Of a stretch of DNA of 64,000 nt, positions 8,176 to 16,825 are shown piece after piece; the first letter of the stretch is position 1; every line of letters begins with the position of its first letter. The notes beneath the pieces were generated by a model, which did not search any database, was not told where the DNA came from, and worked only from the letters and a program-made list of their open reading frames with translations. This DNA is from Pseudomonadota bacterium (GTDB lineage: Bacteria > Pseudomonadota > Gammaproteobacteria > Steroidobacterales > Steroidobacteraceae), in NCBI GenBank assembly GCA_023391815.1, contig JAEWAF010000086.1:62001-126000 (forward strand), given 5' to 3'. The position numbers were made by a program, and so were the translations under genes.

Positions 8176-8778
8176 TCACTCGCTCAGCAACGCGCGAACA
8201 TCGTGCACGTAGTCATCGGGCAATCGCCCGTACGGCATCATTCCTCGAAGCAGGCCCTTCTGATCGATCAGATATACCGAGGAGGAATGCGCGACGGTGT
8301 AGCTATTGCCGAACGGCTTGCGCTCAGCCATCACGCCGTAGTTCTTACGTACGCCCGCAAGTTGCTCCGGGCTACCGGTACCGCCGACAAAGCTGGCATC
8401 GAAGCCATGAAGGTAGGCGCGCATCCGATCGACATTGTCACGTTCGGGATCGACCGTGACATACACGACTTGCAGCTGTTCTCCCTGCGTACCCAGCCGC
8501 TTGCGGGCTTGTGCCAGCGTCGCCAGCGTGGTCGGGCAGACTTCCGGACAGGACGTGAAACCGAATCCCAGCAAGACGACCTTACCGCGAAAGTTCGAGA
8601 GCGAGAGCTTACCGCCGCTCGACGCATCCAAGGACAGCTCCGGCGCGGCGCGCGGCGGCTCGAACACACCGGCCTTGAGCATCGGGCGATCGGCCGCGAC
8701 AGCGCATATCGCCGCCAGCGATACGATCATCGTCATCAGCCAGCCAGCAACCCGTCCGCGATGGTTCATGGCGGACAT
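8176..8778 (-). CDS. SCO1/SenC-family copper chaperone
   Basis: A 200-residue periplasmic thioredoxin-fold protein of the SCO family, which delivers copper to or reduces copper sites of enzymes such as cytochrome oxidase. The metal site is complete: CPEVC (C77 and C81) and the distant histidine H164 in VAHSSSVYLID. A signal or anchor helix is near residues 10-28. The ATG at 8778 overlaps the stop of the upstream binding-protein gene as TGATG; a GTG three bases further upstream and an ATG at 8769 are alternatives. No cytochrome oxidase gene is nearby, so its client is probably another copper protein. Confidence 0.88.
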   Translation of the reverse strand: MSAMNHRGRVAGWLMTMIVSLAAICAVAADRPMLKAGVFEPPRAAPELSLDASSGGKLSLSNFRGKVVLLGFGFTSCPEVCPTTLATLAQARKRLGTQGEQLQVVYVTVDPERDNVDRMRAYLHGFDASFVGGTGSPEQLAGVRKNYGVMAERKPFGNSYTVAHSSSVYLIDQKGLLRGMMPYGRLPDDYVHDVRALLSE

Positions 8779-9803
8779 CACAGATTGATGACGGCCGCTT
8801 GCGCCGCCTTGGCGAAACTCTCATCCATATAGGTTTCGTAGGCGATCGGATGCTTGATCGTGCCCGCCTCGATCGACAGCTGCATGAGTTCCTCGAACTC
8901 GGCGCGAATCATGCGCAGGTCGCCATACGTCACCCGGTCCGTCGGATTCTCCATCACGAAACGAATGATGTTCGGATCCTGATTGAAGTACTGCCGGCCG
9001 GCGGCGATCTGCACAGCCTTGTCGCGGTTGGCTTGCTGCTGATCGAGCCACTGTCCCGCGCCGAGCACATAGTTGACCAGGTCCTGCACCAGCGGGCGAT
9101 TCGTCTGGATCAGCTCCTCGCGGACGGTCAGAACACAGCAGATATAATTGCGCCATTCATCGCGCGTCATGCGTAAAGGCCGTGCATAGCCGGCACTTTG
9201 AGCGGCCGCGCCAAACGGCTCACCCGTGCAGTAGGCATCGACCGCGTTCGCATAGAGCGCCGCCGGCATGTCGGGCGGCGGCATTTCCACAATCTCGATT
9301 TCCGCGGGCGTCATATTCTCCTGCGCCAGCATCTTGCGCAGGAATAGAAAATCCACCGCGAAGCGGCTGGGAATGGCGATGCGCTTGCCGGCGAGTTGAC
9401 GGAACTTCTGGTACGGCGAATCGGTGCGCACCATGATGACCGCGCCGGAACGATGACCGAGCGACACGATCTTCACCGGAATTTTTTTGTCTGCCAGGTC
9501 CATGACCAGGGGCGCGAGCATATAGGCGGCTTGAATGCGGCCGGCCATGAGCGACTCCTTGATCTCCGGCCAGCCGCTGTACTTGCTGTACTGGAACGCG
9601 AAGTTTTGCCCGGCCGGCTGCGGCGCCTTGGAGCGGGCGACGCATGCCACCGGCAACGTGAGGTTGCAGGTGACGGGTAAACCGCCGACCACCAGCGGCC
9701 CGGCCGATGTTTCGCTCGAACAAGAGACCAGCCCGGCCGGCACGGCCGCGGCCATCATTGCCTGAAGCAATCGTCGACGTTGGATTCGATAGCTGCTGAG
9801 CAT
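8778..9803 (-). CDS. NrtA-like substrate-binding lipoprotein of an ABC transporter
   Basis: A 341-residue periplasmic binding protein. The leader carries a twin-arginine-like RRR stretch and a lipobox (AGLVSCSS), so it is probably lipid-anchored. The body resembles NrtA/CmpA/SsuA-type anion-binding proteins: MAGRIQAAYMLAPLVMDLAD, GKRIAIPSRFAVDFLFLRKM and YCTGEPFGAAAQ. It heads the operon SBP-SCO-cupredoxin-permease-ATPase and starts 60 bases after the end of the chemotaxis operon, so read-through is possible. Sequence does not distinguish nitrate, bicarbonate, sulfonate or another ligand. Confidence 0.85.
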   Translation of the reverse strand: MLSSYRIQRRRLLQAMMAAAVPAGLVSCSSETSAGPLVVGGLPVTCNLTLPVACVARSKAPQPAGQNFAFQYSKYSGWPEIKESLMAGRIQAAYMLAPLVMDLADKKIPVKIVSLGHRSGAVIMVRTDSPYQKFRQLAGKRIAIPSRFAVDFLFLRKMLAQENMTPAEIEIVEMPPPDMPAALYANAVDAYCTGEPFGAAAQSAGYARPLRMTRDEWRNYICCVLTVREELIQTNRPLVQDLVNYVLGAGQWLDQQQANRDKAVQIAAGRQYFNQDPNIIRFVMENPTDRVTYGDLRMIRAEFEELMQLSIEAGTIKHPIAYETYMDESFAKAAQAAVINL

Positions 9804-9863
9804 GCCACACTGACGAGCCGGGTGAATTGCGGCCGGTAGTGTAGCCGAAGGGCCGGAGCAACC

Positions 9864-11084
9864 CTAGGCGCGCAGTTGGGCGGCTTGCACTCGAAATTGT
9901 TTCATCCAGCCGATCAGGTCGTCGCCGGCCATGGGCCTCGCGATCAGCCAGCCCTGGCCGAGCGTGCAGCCATACTCCTGTAGCATGCGCCACTCCTGGA
10001 GGGTCTCGACGCCTTCGGCGACGGTCACCAGGCCGAGCCGGTTGGCCATGTCGATGGCCGAGCGCAGGATCACCTGCAGGCTCTCACGCTCCGGTGCGCC
10101 AGCCACGAAGGTCCGATCGATCTTCAGCTCGGTGAACGGAATCCGCGCCAGCTGTTGCATGGACGAGAAGCCCGTCCCGTAGTCGTCGATCGACAGCCCG
10201 AAGCCTCGCAGACGCAACTGAGCCAGCACACTCAGCGCCGTGCCGACGCGCGTGACCAGCGAGCTCTCGGTGATCTCGATGACGATCTGATCCGGCGTGA
10301 GGCCATGACACTGTTGCAGCGACGATATCTCCAACGCCAGATCGGCGCGCTCGAGTAACATCGGCGACAGATTGATCGCCACCGGCAAGTGCAATCCGCG
10401 GGCACGCCATGCGGAGTTCTGGAGCATGGCCTGGTTCATCACATCGATGGTCAGGCGGTGAATCAATTGACTGCGCTCGGCGACCGGAATGAACTGATCC
10501 GGCGGCACCTGCCCGAGCGTCGGATGTTTCCAACGCGCCAACGCTTCCACGCCGCGCACGATCCCCGTGCGAATGTCGGCCTTGGGCTGATAGTGGACGT
10601 AGACTTCACCGCGCTCCAATGCGTCCGACAGCGTCGTTGCATCGATGCTCAAGTCGGTCCGCTGCGAGGCGCGTCGCAGCTCCCTGCCCTCCGCATTCTG
10701 AATGGCCTGGCGCAGAACGTCGGCCTGCAGCGGCTTCTGAACGGCGGCCAGCACATGCAAGCCGAGCACGCCACCCATCTCTCGTACCGTTTCGATCAAG
10801 GCGCGTTCGCGCGAGGACGCGACGATGACGGGAATGTCGAAACCGCGTTCCTGCATTTTCACCAGGAACTCCGGGCCGTCCATGGTCGGCATTTCCAGAT
10901 CGACGATCACCAGCTCGGGACGCGGCGACAGCGCGGTCAGCAGCGCCAGCGCTTCGCGGCCGTTGCTCGCCTCATGGATTCTTTCGATGCCCAGCTCGCC
11001 GCAAATTGCCATCGCGTGGCAACGTTGCACATAGCTGTCGTCCACGATCAGCACGGATGCAATGCGCACGGACTGGCCGCTCAT
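9864..11084 (-). CDS. Response regulator with C-terminal EAL domain, probable c-di-GMP phosphodiesterase
   Basis: A 406-residue two-domain protein. Residues 1-130 are a CheY-like receiver with acidic pair VDD (14-16), phospho-acceptor D62 (VIVDLEMPTMDG) and a KP motif. Residues 150-400 are an EAL domain with the signature catalytic and metal-binding elements GVEALARW, NLSP, EITES, IDDYGTG, ELKIDRTF, VAEGVET and GQG, so hydrolysis of cyclic di-GMP is likely. It starts one base after the cheB stop, behind a GGGAAG ribosome-binding site, and is the last gene of the chemotaxis operon. This layout suggests that CheA, or another kinase, controls c-di-GMP turnover. Confidence 0.92.
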   Translation of the reverse strand: MSGQSVRIASVLIVDDSYVQRCHAMAICGELGIERIHEASNGREALALLTALSPRPELVIVDLEMPTMDGPEFLVKMQERGFDIPVIVASSRERALIETVREMGGVLGLHVLAAVQKPLQADVLRQAIQNAEGRELRRASQRTDLSIDATTLSDALERGEVYVHYQPKADIRTGIVRGVEALARWKHPTLGQVPPDQFIPVAERSQLIHRLTIDVMNQAMLQNSAWRARGLHLPVAINLSPMLLERADLALEISSLQQCHGLTPDQIVIEITESSLVTRVGTALSVLAQLRLRGFGLSIDDYGTGFSSMQQLARIPFTELKIDRTFVAGAPERESLQVILRSAIDMANRLGLVTVAEGVETLQEWRMLQEYGCTLGQGWLIARPMAGDDLIGWMKQFRVQAAQLRA

Positions 11085-11085
11085 G

Positions 11086-12225
11086 TTACTTCCCTTCTAT
11101 TCGCTTGCCGGCACCGAAATCCAGGAGGGAGCGCGGCAACTCGTTCAGCGCCAGCACGCGTTGCGCACCACCCATGCGAATCGCTTCCTTCGGCATCCCG
11201 AACACCACGCAACTCGCTTCGTCCTGCGCGATCGTGGCCGCACCGGCGTCGCGCATTTCCTTGAGGCCCCGCGCGCCGTCGTCGCCCATGCCGGTCATGA
11301 TGATGCCCAGCACGTTCGCGCCGGCGCACTTGGCCGCGGACCGAAATAAAACATCGACCGACGGACGGTGTCGATTCACCAGCGGCCCGTCGACGATTTC
11401 CATGTAGTAGTAGGCGCCGCTGCGCTTGAGCATCATGTGCTTGCCACCGGGGGCGATCAGCGCCAGGCCAGGCAGCAAACGATCGCCATGCTTGGCTTCA
11501 CGCACTTCGATCTGGCACAGACTGTTCAATCGGCTCGCGAATGCCGCCGTAAATTTTTCGGGCATGTGCTGCACGATGGCGATGCCCGGGCTCACTCGCG
11601 GCAGACAGGTCAGCACCTGCTCCAACGCCTGCGTGCCGCCCGTCGACGTACCGATCGCGACGATGCGCTCGGTGGTCTGTTGCATGGCCTTGGGGCCGCT
11701 GGGCGAAAGAATCGCATCGGCAGTGAGCTTCGGTGCCACCCCAGGCGAGTGCTGAGCCTCGGTCGTGCGAGGAGCCACGCGAAGCTTGTTTACATTCGCG
11801 TGCGATGCTGCTTTCACGGCGGACGCAAGATCCGCCGATGCATCTTCGATGAATCGACGTAAGCCGAGCTTGGGTTTGGTGACGATGCTGACGGCGCCCG
11901 CCGCCAGGGCTTCGAGCGTCGTAGCCGCGCCCGCTTCAGTCAGCGTCGAGCAGATGACTACCGGCGTCGGCCGCTCGGCCATGATCTTGCGCAGGAACGT
12001 CAATCCGTCCATGCGGGGCATCTCGACGTCGAGCACGATGACCTGCGGCCATTTGGTCTTCATGCGCTCCATCGCGAGCAACGGATCGGCCACGGCACAC
12101 AGCACTTCGATGCCAGGATCCGCGTTCAACACTTCGGTCAACGCCTGGCGCACCACCGCCGAGTCGTCGACGATCATTACCTGCACGCGGCGCGGGGCGC
12201 CGGCTTGAAGGGGGCGTGCGTTCAT
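11086..12225 (-). CDS. cheB: Chemotaxis receptor methylesterase CheB
   Basis: A 379-residue protein with an N-terminal receiver (phospho-acceptor D66 in VIVLDVEMPRMDG), a linker of about 60 residues and a C-terminal methylesterase domain. The catalytic residues are visible: S194 in IGTSTGGT, H220 in IVQHMP and D315 in TGMGDDG. It removes methyl groups, or deamidates glutamines, on chemoreceptors and is activated by CheA phosphorylation. The start overlaps the cheR stop by four bases. Together with cheR it forms the adaptation module of this operon. Confidence 0.95.
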   Translation of the reverse strand: MNARPLQAGAPRRVQVMIVDDSAVVRQALTEVLNADPGIEVLCAVADPLLAMERMKTKWPQVIVLDVEMPRMDGLTFLRKIMAERPTPVVICSTLTEAGAATTLEALAAGAVSIVTKPKLGLRRFIEDASADLASAVKAASHANVNKLRVAPRTTEAQHSPGVAPKLTADAILSPSGPKAMQQTTERIVAIGTSTGGTQALEQVLTCLPRVSPGIAIVQHMPEKFTAAFASRLNSLCQIEVREAKHGDRLLPGLALIAPGGKHMMLKRSGAYYYMEIVDGPLVNRHRPSVDVLFRSAAKCAGANVLGIIMTGMGDDGARGLKEMRDAGAATIAQDEASCVVFGMPKEAIRMGGAQRVLALNELPRSLLDFGAGKRIEGK

Positions 12226-13028
12226 TGCGGCCTGCGATAGATCGAAGGTGCCACCGCGACCGCCGACGCATTCAGGTCGTTCAAGGTCTCGGAGTGTCCG
12301 ATCAGCAGATAGCCGCCGGGTTTGAGCGTCGACAGCACGCGTTCCACGACCTGTCGCTTGGTGTCGGAGCTGAAATAGATCATCACATTGCGCAGGAACA
12401 CGAAATCGAACGGCCCGAGCTTGGGCAGCGTGGTGTTCAGGTTCACTTGCATGAAGCGCACCCGGTCGCGCAATGGCTTATCGACGAGCACCGTGCCTTC
12501 CTGTGCCCCCGTGCCCCGCAAGCAGAACTGTTGCAAGTACTGCTTCGGCGTATGAGTCGTGCGTGAAAGCGGATAGTGGCCGGTGCGCGCCCGCTCGAGC
12601 ACGCGCGAGCTGATATCCGAGCCGAGGATCTCAAACGGCGTGTTCTGCAGGGTCGCCGCCAGCACCATCGCGATGCTGTAAGGCTCCTCGCCGGTCGAGC
12701 ACGCCGCGCTCCACACTCTGAAGGGCTGACTGCGACCGCGCGCCAACTCCGCCTGCTCACGCAACAGATCGAAATGTTTCGGCTCGCGGAAGAAGTAGGT
12801 CTCGTTGGTGGTCAGCAGATCGATCGCCACCTGCACTTCCTGCGCATCCTGCCCGCTCGAGAGCACCTTGAAGTACTCGGCGAAGCTGGGCAGCTTGCGC
12901 AGGTCGAGCCGCTTGGACAGTCGGCTCATCACCAGCGCCTTTTTCGAAGGCGCCATGGTGATGCCGGCCGCGTCGTAGATGAAGCGCTGGAACAGCGCGA
13001 ACTCCTTGTCGGTAATCGCAATCGTCAT
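12222..13028 (-). CDS. cheR: Chemotaxis receptor methyltransferase CheR
   Basis: A 268-residue S-adenosylmethionine-dependent methyltransferase. It has the small N-terminal helical domain followed by a Rossmann-like domain with FRVWSAACSTGEEPYSIAM, the hallmark CheR motif I, and later DFVFLRNVMIYF. It methylates glutamates on the receptors encoded in the same operon. Both membrane receptors here end in an aromatic pentapeptide of the type that recruits CheR. The preceding gene is one of those receptors (13068-14852), and cheB follows with a four-base overlap. Confidence 0.95.
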   Translation of the reverse strand: MTIAITDKEFALFQRFIYDAAGITMAPSKKALVMSRLSKRLDLRKLPSFAEYFKVLSSGQDAQEVQVAIDLLTTNETYFFREPKHFDLLREQAELARGRSQPFRVWSAACSTGEEPYSIAMVLAATLQNTPFEILGSDISSRVLERARTGHYPLSRTTHTPKQYLQQFCLRGTGAQEGTVLVDKPLRDRVRFMQVNLNTTLPKLGPFDFVFLRNVMIYFSSDTKRQVVERVLSTLKPGGYLLIGHSETLNDLNASAVAVAPSIYRRPQ

Positions 13029-13067
13029 CGGCGCGGTCGTCTGTGCGTGAGGCTGGAGGTCTTCAGA

Positions 13068-14852
13068 TCAGAACTTGGCGAAGCTGCCGAGGTCCGGGTC
13101 GCTGGCGGCCAGCGCGAGATTGCCAACGGTCGCCGGCGCGACTTTCTTCGTCGATGATTTTTCGCTCGGCGCTTTCGCGCGAGCCTTCGGGGCGGAACTG
13201 AACACGCCACCCTGCACCTTGAAGAACGCGACGGTCTGCTGCAGCTGTTCGGCCTGGCCGCTCATTTCTTCGGCGGTCGCCGCCAGCTCTTCGGAGGACG
13301 ACGCATTCTGCTGGGTCGTCTGGCTGAGCTGGGTCATCGCCGCGTTGATCTGATTCACGCCCGCCGCCTGTTCCTGCGAGGCGGCCGAGATCTCCTGCAC
13401 CAGATCCGACGTCTTGGTGATGCTCGGAACGATTTCATCCAGCAGCTTGCCGGCGCGCTCGGCCAGCTCGACGCTGTTGATCGCGACCGTGCCGATTTCC
13501 TGAGCCGCGATCTGGCTGCGCTCGGCGAGCTTACGCACTTCGGCCGCGACCACCGCGAAGCCCTTGCCGTGTTCGCCGGCACGGGCCGCTTCGATCGCCG
13601 CGTTGAGCGCGAGCAGGTTGGTCTGATACGCGATGTCGTCGATGATGCTGATCTTCTGCGCGATCTGTTTCATCGCCGACACGGTAGCCTTCACCGCCTC
13701 GCCCCCTTCGCTCGCTTCACCGGCGGACTTGCGTGCCATGCTGTCGGTGACCTTCGCGTTCTCGGTGTTTTGAGAGATCGACGCCGTCATTTGTTCGATG
13801 GACGCGCTGGTCTCCTCGACACCGGCGGCCTGCTCGCTCGCGGCCTGCGACAAGGACTGCGCCGTCGTGCTCACCTGCTGCGAGGCGCTCGACATCGCAT
13901 CGGTCGCGGTGTTGATCTCGCCGATGATCATCGACAGCTTCAGCACGGTGCTGTTGGCGTATTCCTTCATCTCGTTGAAGACGCCTTCGTACTGCTTGTC
14001 GATGGTCTTGGTCAGGTCGCCTTCGGAAATCGCACGCATCACGCGCGAGACCTCCTCGATGCTGCCACCGGCGGCGGTCACCATGTCGCGCATGGCGCGG
14101 AGCATGTCGCCGACTTCGTCTTTCGAATCCGATTCGATGGCGACCGAGAAGTCGCCCTTCTTCAGTCGGTTGGCGGCCTGCACGGCGATGCCCAGCGGAC
14201 GCGTCACGCCCCGGCTGATCACCAGCGCGAGCATGATGCCGATGATCACACCGACTGCGAGAGTCACGATGATCCAGTTGCGGCTCATCGCATAGACGGC
14301 GCCGGTTTCCTCGAGCGCCTGCGCTGCCCGCGTCTCTTTCTGATCGGTCAACTCGCCCATCATCGCGTCGAGCTGATCGGCATGCTGACGCACGGTGTCG
14401 AGCGAGCGCACTAGCTCTTCATTGCGAGTCTGCAACGGCTGCTTCGCAGCCATCGCGAGCGCGCGCTGCATCTCAGCATCGTACTCGCCCCACGTCTTCT
14501 CGATGTCCACGAACAACTGCTTGGCACGCTCGGAGACGAACAGCGGCTCGGCCTGCTCCATCGCCTTCAACGCTTCGGCCGAGTTGTTCTTGATAGATTG
14601 CAGATGTTTCTCGCGCTCGGCTTCACTGGTCGCGAGCAGGAAGTTGGAGCGCGCACGGCCGATGGCGATCAGCTTGATGTTCGCTTCCTTGATGTGCGAC
14701 AGACCCATCAACTCCTTGGTGTAGAGTTGCTCGGCCTTGTTGTCGATCTTGCCGGCGCCATACAGGCCGACGATGCCGATGACGATGCTGATCAGCACCA
14801 GCACCATGAACGCCGCGATCAATCGCGGCCCGATCCGCATATTCGAGAGCAT
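13068..14852 (-). CDS. Methyl-accepting chemotaxis protein with four-helix-bundle sensor
   Basis: A 594-residue transmembrane receptor. TM1 is near residues 11-31, a periplasmic helical domain of about 150 residues resembles the four-helix-bundle MCP ligand-binding family, TM2 is near 190-212, then come a HAMP domain and a long cytoplasmic coiled coil. The kinase-interacting hairpin tip reads IDDIAYQTNLLALNAAIEAA and is intact. The last five residues are SFAKF, which fits the aromatic x-[FHWY]-x-x-[FHWY] tether used by CheR and CheB. The ligand is unknown. It sits between cheY and cheR. Confidence 0.93.
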   Translation of the reverse strand: MLSNMRIGPRLIAAFMVLVLISIVIGIVGLYGAGKIDNKAEQLYTKELMGLSHIKEANIKLIAIGRARSNFLLATSEAEREKHLQSIKNNSAEALKAMEQAEPLFVSERAKQLFVDIEKTWGEYDAEMQRALAMAAKQPLQTRNEELVRSLDTVRQHADQLDAMMGELTDQKETRAAQALEETGAVYAMSRNWIIVTLAVGVIIGIMLALVISRGVTRPLGIAVQAANRLKKGDFSVAIESDSKDEVGDMLRAMRDMVTAAGGSIEEVSRVMRAISEGDLTKTIDKQYEGVFNEMKEYANSTVLKLSMIIGEINTATDAMSSASQQVSTTAQSLSQAASEQAAGVEETSASIEQMTASISQNTENAKVTDSMARKSAGEASEGGEAVKATVSAMKQIAQKISIIDDIAYQTNLLALNAAIEAARAGEHGKGFAVVAAEVRKLAERSQIAAQEIGTVAINSVELAERAGKLLDEIVPSITKTSDLVQEISAASQEQAAGVNQINAAMTQLSQTTQQNASSSEELAATAEEMSGQAEQLQQTVAFFKVQGGVFSSAPKARAKAPSEKSSTKKVAPATVGNLALAASDPDLGSFAKF

Positions 14853-14886
14853 TGCAATCTCCGCCTGTTCTTATCTGTCGTCGTTG

Positions 14887-15252
14887 TCAGGCCAGGCACA
14901 GCTTGGCCACGGCATCCAACATGGTCTGGGGTTGAAAGGGTTTGACGATCCACGCTTTGGCGCCCGCCGCGCGGCCTTCGTTCTTCTTGTCCTCGCCGGC
15001 TTCGGTGGTCAACATGATCACCGGCGTAAACTTGTAGTTCGGATGCGCCTTGACGGCCTTCAGGAACGTGATGCCGTCCATGCGCGGCATGTTCACGTCG
15101 CTGATGATCAAGTTGATCTTGCCGGCGAGCTTGGCGAGCCCGTCCTGGCCGTCGGTGGCCTCGATGACTTCATAGCCCGCCCGAGTCAGCGCGATGTTCG
15201 ACACCTGCCGCACCGAGGCGGAGTCGTCGACGATCAGGATTCGCTTTGCCAT
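14887..15252 (-). CDS. cheY: CheY-type single-domain response regulator
   Basis: A 121-residue stand-alone receiver domain. The acidic pair is VDDSAS (9-14), the phospho-acceptor lies in IISDVNMPRMDG (D53), the conserved threonine is in MLTTEAGE and the lysine is in VKPFQP. It would carry the CheA signal to a flagellar motor or to a pilus system. Sequence alone does not tell which; the form with VRQVSNIALTRAGYEV is common to both. It lies between the soluble and the second membrane receptor of this operon. Confidence 0.92.
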   Translation of the reverse strand: MAKRILIVDDSASVRQVSNIALTRAGYEVIEATDGQDGLAKLAGKINLIISDVNMPRMDGITFLKAVKAHPNYKFTPVIMLTTEAGEDKKNEGRAAGAKAWIVKPFQPQTMLDAVAKLCLA

Positions 15253-15264
15253 TGCTCAACTCCG

Positions 15265-16266
15265 TCAAAAGAATTCGATGTCCGACCCGCCCTGCACTTT
15301 GAGGGTCGGCGCGGGCACGCTGCCCGCGGTCGCTTGATGATTTCTACGCTGCTCGTCGGTGGTGTACGTGCTGACCATCTGCGCCATGTAGGCTGCCGTA
15401 TCGATCTGCGGCTGTTCGCCCCGAGCCACGGCACCGGCGCGCTCATCGAGATCGCGCATGCTGCCGACCACCTGCGCCATGATCTGGCCGACGCGGTCCT
15501 GGAATTGCAGCTGTACCATCGACTCCTCGATCTCACCTTTGATGACGCTGCTCTCGCGACGCAGGTCTTCGCTGGAACGGGCCAGGCCGGCGCTCATGTC
15601 GCTGAACCTGCCGAGCACGCCCTGAATACGATTGCCCGAATCGTGCAGCGCCTCGCCTTCGCGTGCCGACACGGTTTCGTTGGTGTTGATGATTTCCTGG
15701 AGCGATTGATTGACCAGCGCGATCTTCTGCGTGATGCCCTTGCCGGTGTCGCGAGACGCGGTGGCCAGATTGCGAACTTCATGCGCCACAACCGCGAAGC
15801 CGCGACCGGCCTCGCCGACGTGCGCCGCTTCGATGGCCGCGTTCAGCGCCAGCATGTTGGTCTGAAACGCAATCTGTTCGACTTCGCTCGCCATCTTGGC
15901 CAGCTCGGTGCTGTGCGCGGCCAGCGAACGAATCTGTTCCGCCAGCGTCGAGCGGCTGCGATGAATCTCGTTCAACGCGCTCATCACTTGCGCCAGCTCG
16001 CGCTTGCCTTCTTCCAAAGCCCGCGCGAGATCGGCGCCGCCGGAATTGTGCTGGGAAGCGTCGAGCGCCAGATCGAGTCGATTGACGATGCCGGCGAAGC
16101 GACCGCTGAGCGCAACGATGGCTTCTTCGGTCTGTTCACGCGCCGTTTCGACCTGTTTGCTCCAGATCGGCAGTGCCTGGATACAAAGGGCGTCGGCGGC
16201 GTTGACTTCGGTCTGAGCCGGTGAGGCGGCGCGCGCGCGACTGAACAATTTCACGACGTTTTGCAC
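15265..16266 (-). CDS. Soluble chemoreceptor-like protein without membrane segments
   Basis: A 333-residue protein with a receptor signalling core (IAFQTNMLALNAAIEAAHVG, then GRGFAVVAHEVRNLA) but no transmembrane helix, HAMP domain or recognisable sensor domain. The N-terminal 110 residues are helical and lack a known domain. The C-terminal part contains QLQFQDRVGQIMAQVV and ends DIEFF. The adaptation helices look shortened compared with the two membrane receptors, so it may be a cytoplasmic receptor or a receptor-like scaffold for the CheA-CheW array. It sits between cheW and cheY. Confidence 0.85.
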   Translation of the reverse strand: MQNVVKLFSRARAASPAQTEVNAADALCIQALPIWSKQVETAREQTEEAIVALSGRFAGIVNRLDLALDASQHNSGGADLARALEEGKRELAQVMSALNEIHRSRSTLAEQIRSLAAHSTELAKMASEVEQIAFQTNMLALNAAIEAAHVGEAGRGFAVVAHEVRNLATASRDTGKGITQKIALVNQSLQEIINTNETVSAREGEALHDSGNRIQGVLGRFSDMSAGLARSSEDLRRESSVIKGEIEESMVQLQFQDRVGQIMAQVVGSMRDLDERAGAVARGEQPQIDTAAYMAQMVSTYTTDEQRRNHQATAGSVPAPTLKVQGGSDIEFF

Positions 16267-16276
16267 GATATCGGTC

Positions 16277-16816
16277 CTATGCGGCCGGTTGCACGACTTC
16301 GCCCGCGGCGGCGGCGTGCGTCAGCATCTCCATCTCTTCGACGCACAACACGCGATCCACGTCGAGGATGATCACGAACTTGCCACGCACCTTGCCCATG
16401 CCTTGGATGAAATCCGCGCGGATCGACGCGCCGAAGCTCGGCGCCGGCTCGATGTCGCTGTCGGGAATCTCGAGCACTTCGTTCACGGCATCGACGACCA
16501 CGCCGATCACGTGACTTTCATCCTGGAGGCGCGTCTCGATGATCACCACGCACGTCTTCTTGGTCACGGCCGCGCTCGGCCGTCCGAAGCGCGCACACAG
16601 GTCGACGACCGGCACGGCGGCGCCGCGCAGGTTCACGACACCGCGAATGAACGCCGGCATCATCGGGATCTCGGTGGGCGCCGAGTATTCGAGGATTTCC
16701 TTGATCGACAGGATGCCGAGCGCGAAGGTTTCGCGCCCGAGCACGAACGTCAGATATTGATTCTGGTCGTGCCGGCGCTCGGCCTCGTCCGCCTTCGCGG
16801 CAGTATTGTTTGTCAT
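16277..16816 (-). CDS. cheW: Chemotaxis coupling protein CheW
   Basis: A 179-residue coupling protein that joins receptors to CheA. The CheW fold is recognisable from YLTFVLGRETFALGILSIKEI, MMPAFIRGVVNLRGAAVPVVDL and IGVVVDAVNEVLEI. It carries a short N-terminal extension (KADEAERRHDQNQ) and a C-terminal tail. The gene lies directly between a membrane receptor gene and the soluble receptor gene, with gaps of only about ten bases on either side. Confidence 0.94.
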   Translation of the reverse strand: MTNNTAAKADEAERRHDQNQYLTFVLGRETFALGILSIKEILEYSAPTEIPMMPAFIRGVVNLRGAAVPVVDLCARFGRPSAAVTKKTCVVIIETRLQDESHVIGVVVDAVNEVLEIPDSDIEPAPSFGASIRADFIQGMGKVRGKFVIILDVDRVLCVEEMEMLTHAAAAGEVVQPAA

Positions 16817-16825
16817 CGTCTGCTC

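Noticed and set aside
14737..16224. 495-codon plus-strand frame opposite mcp, cheY and soluble mcp
   Set aside because: It spans several clearly coding minus-strand genes and their gaps and has no recognisable domain.
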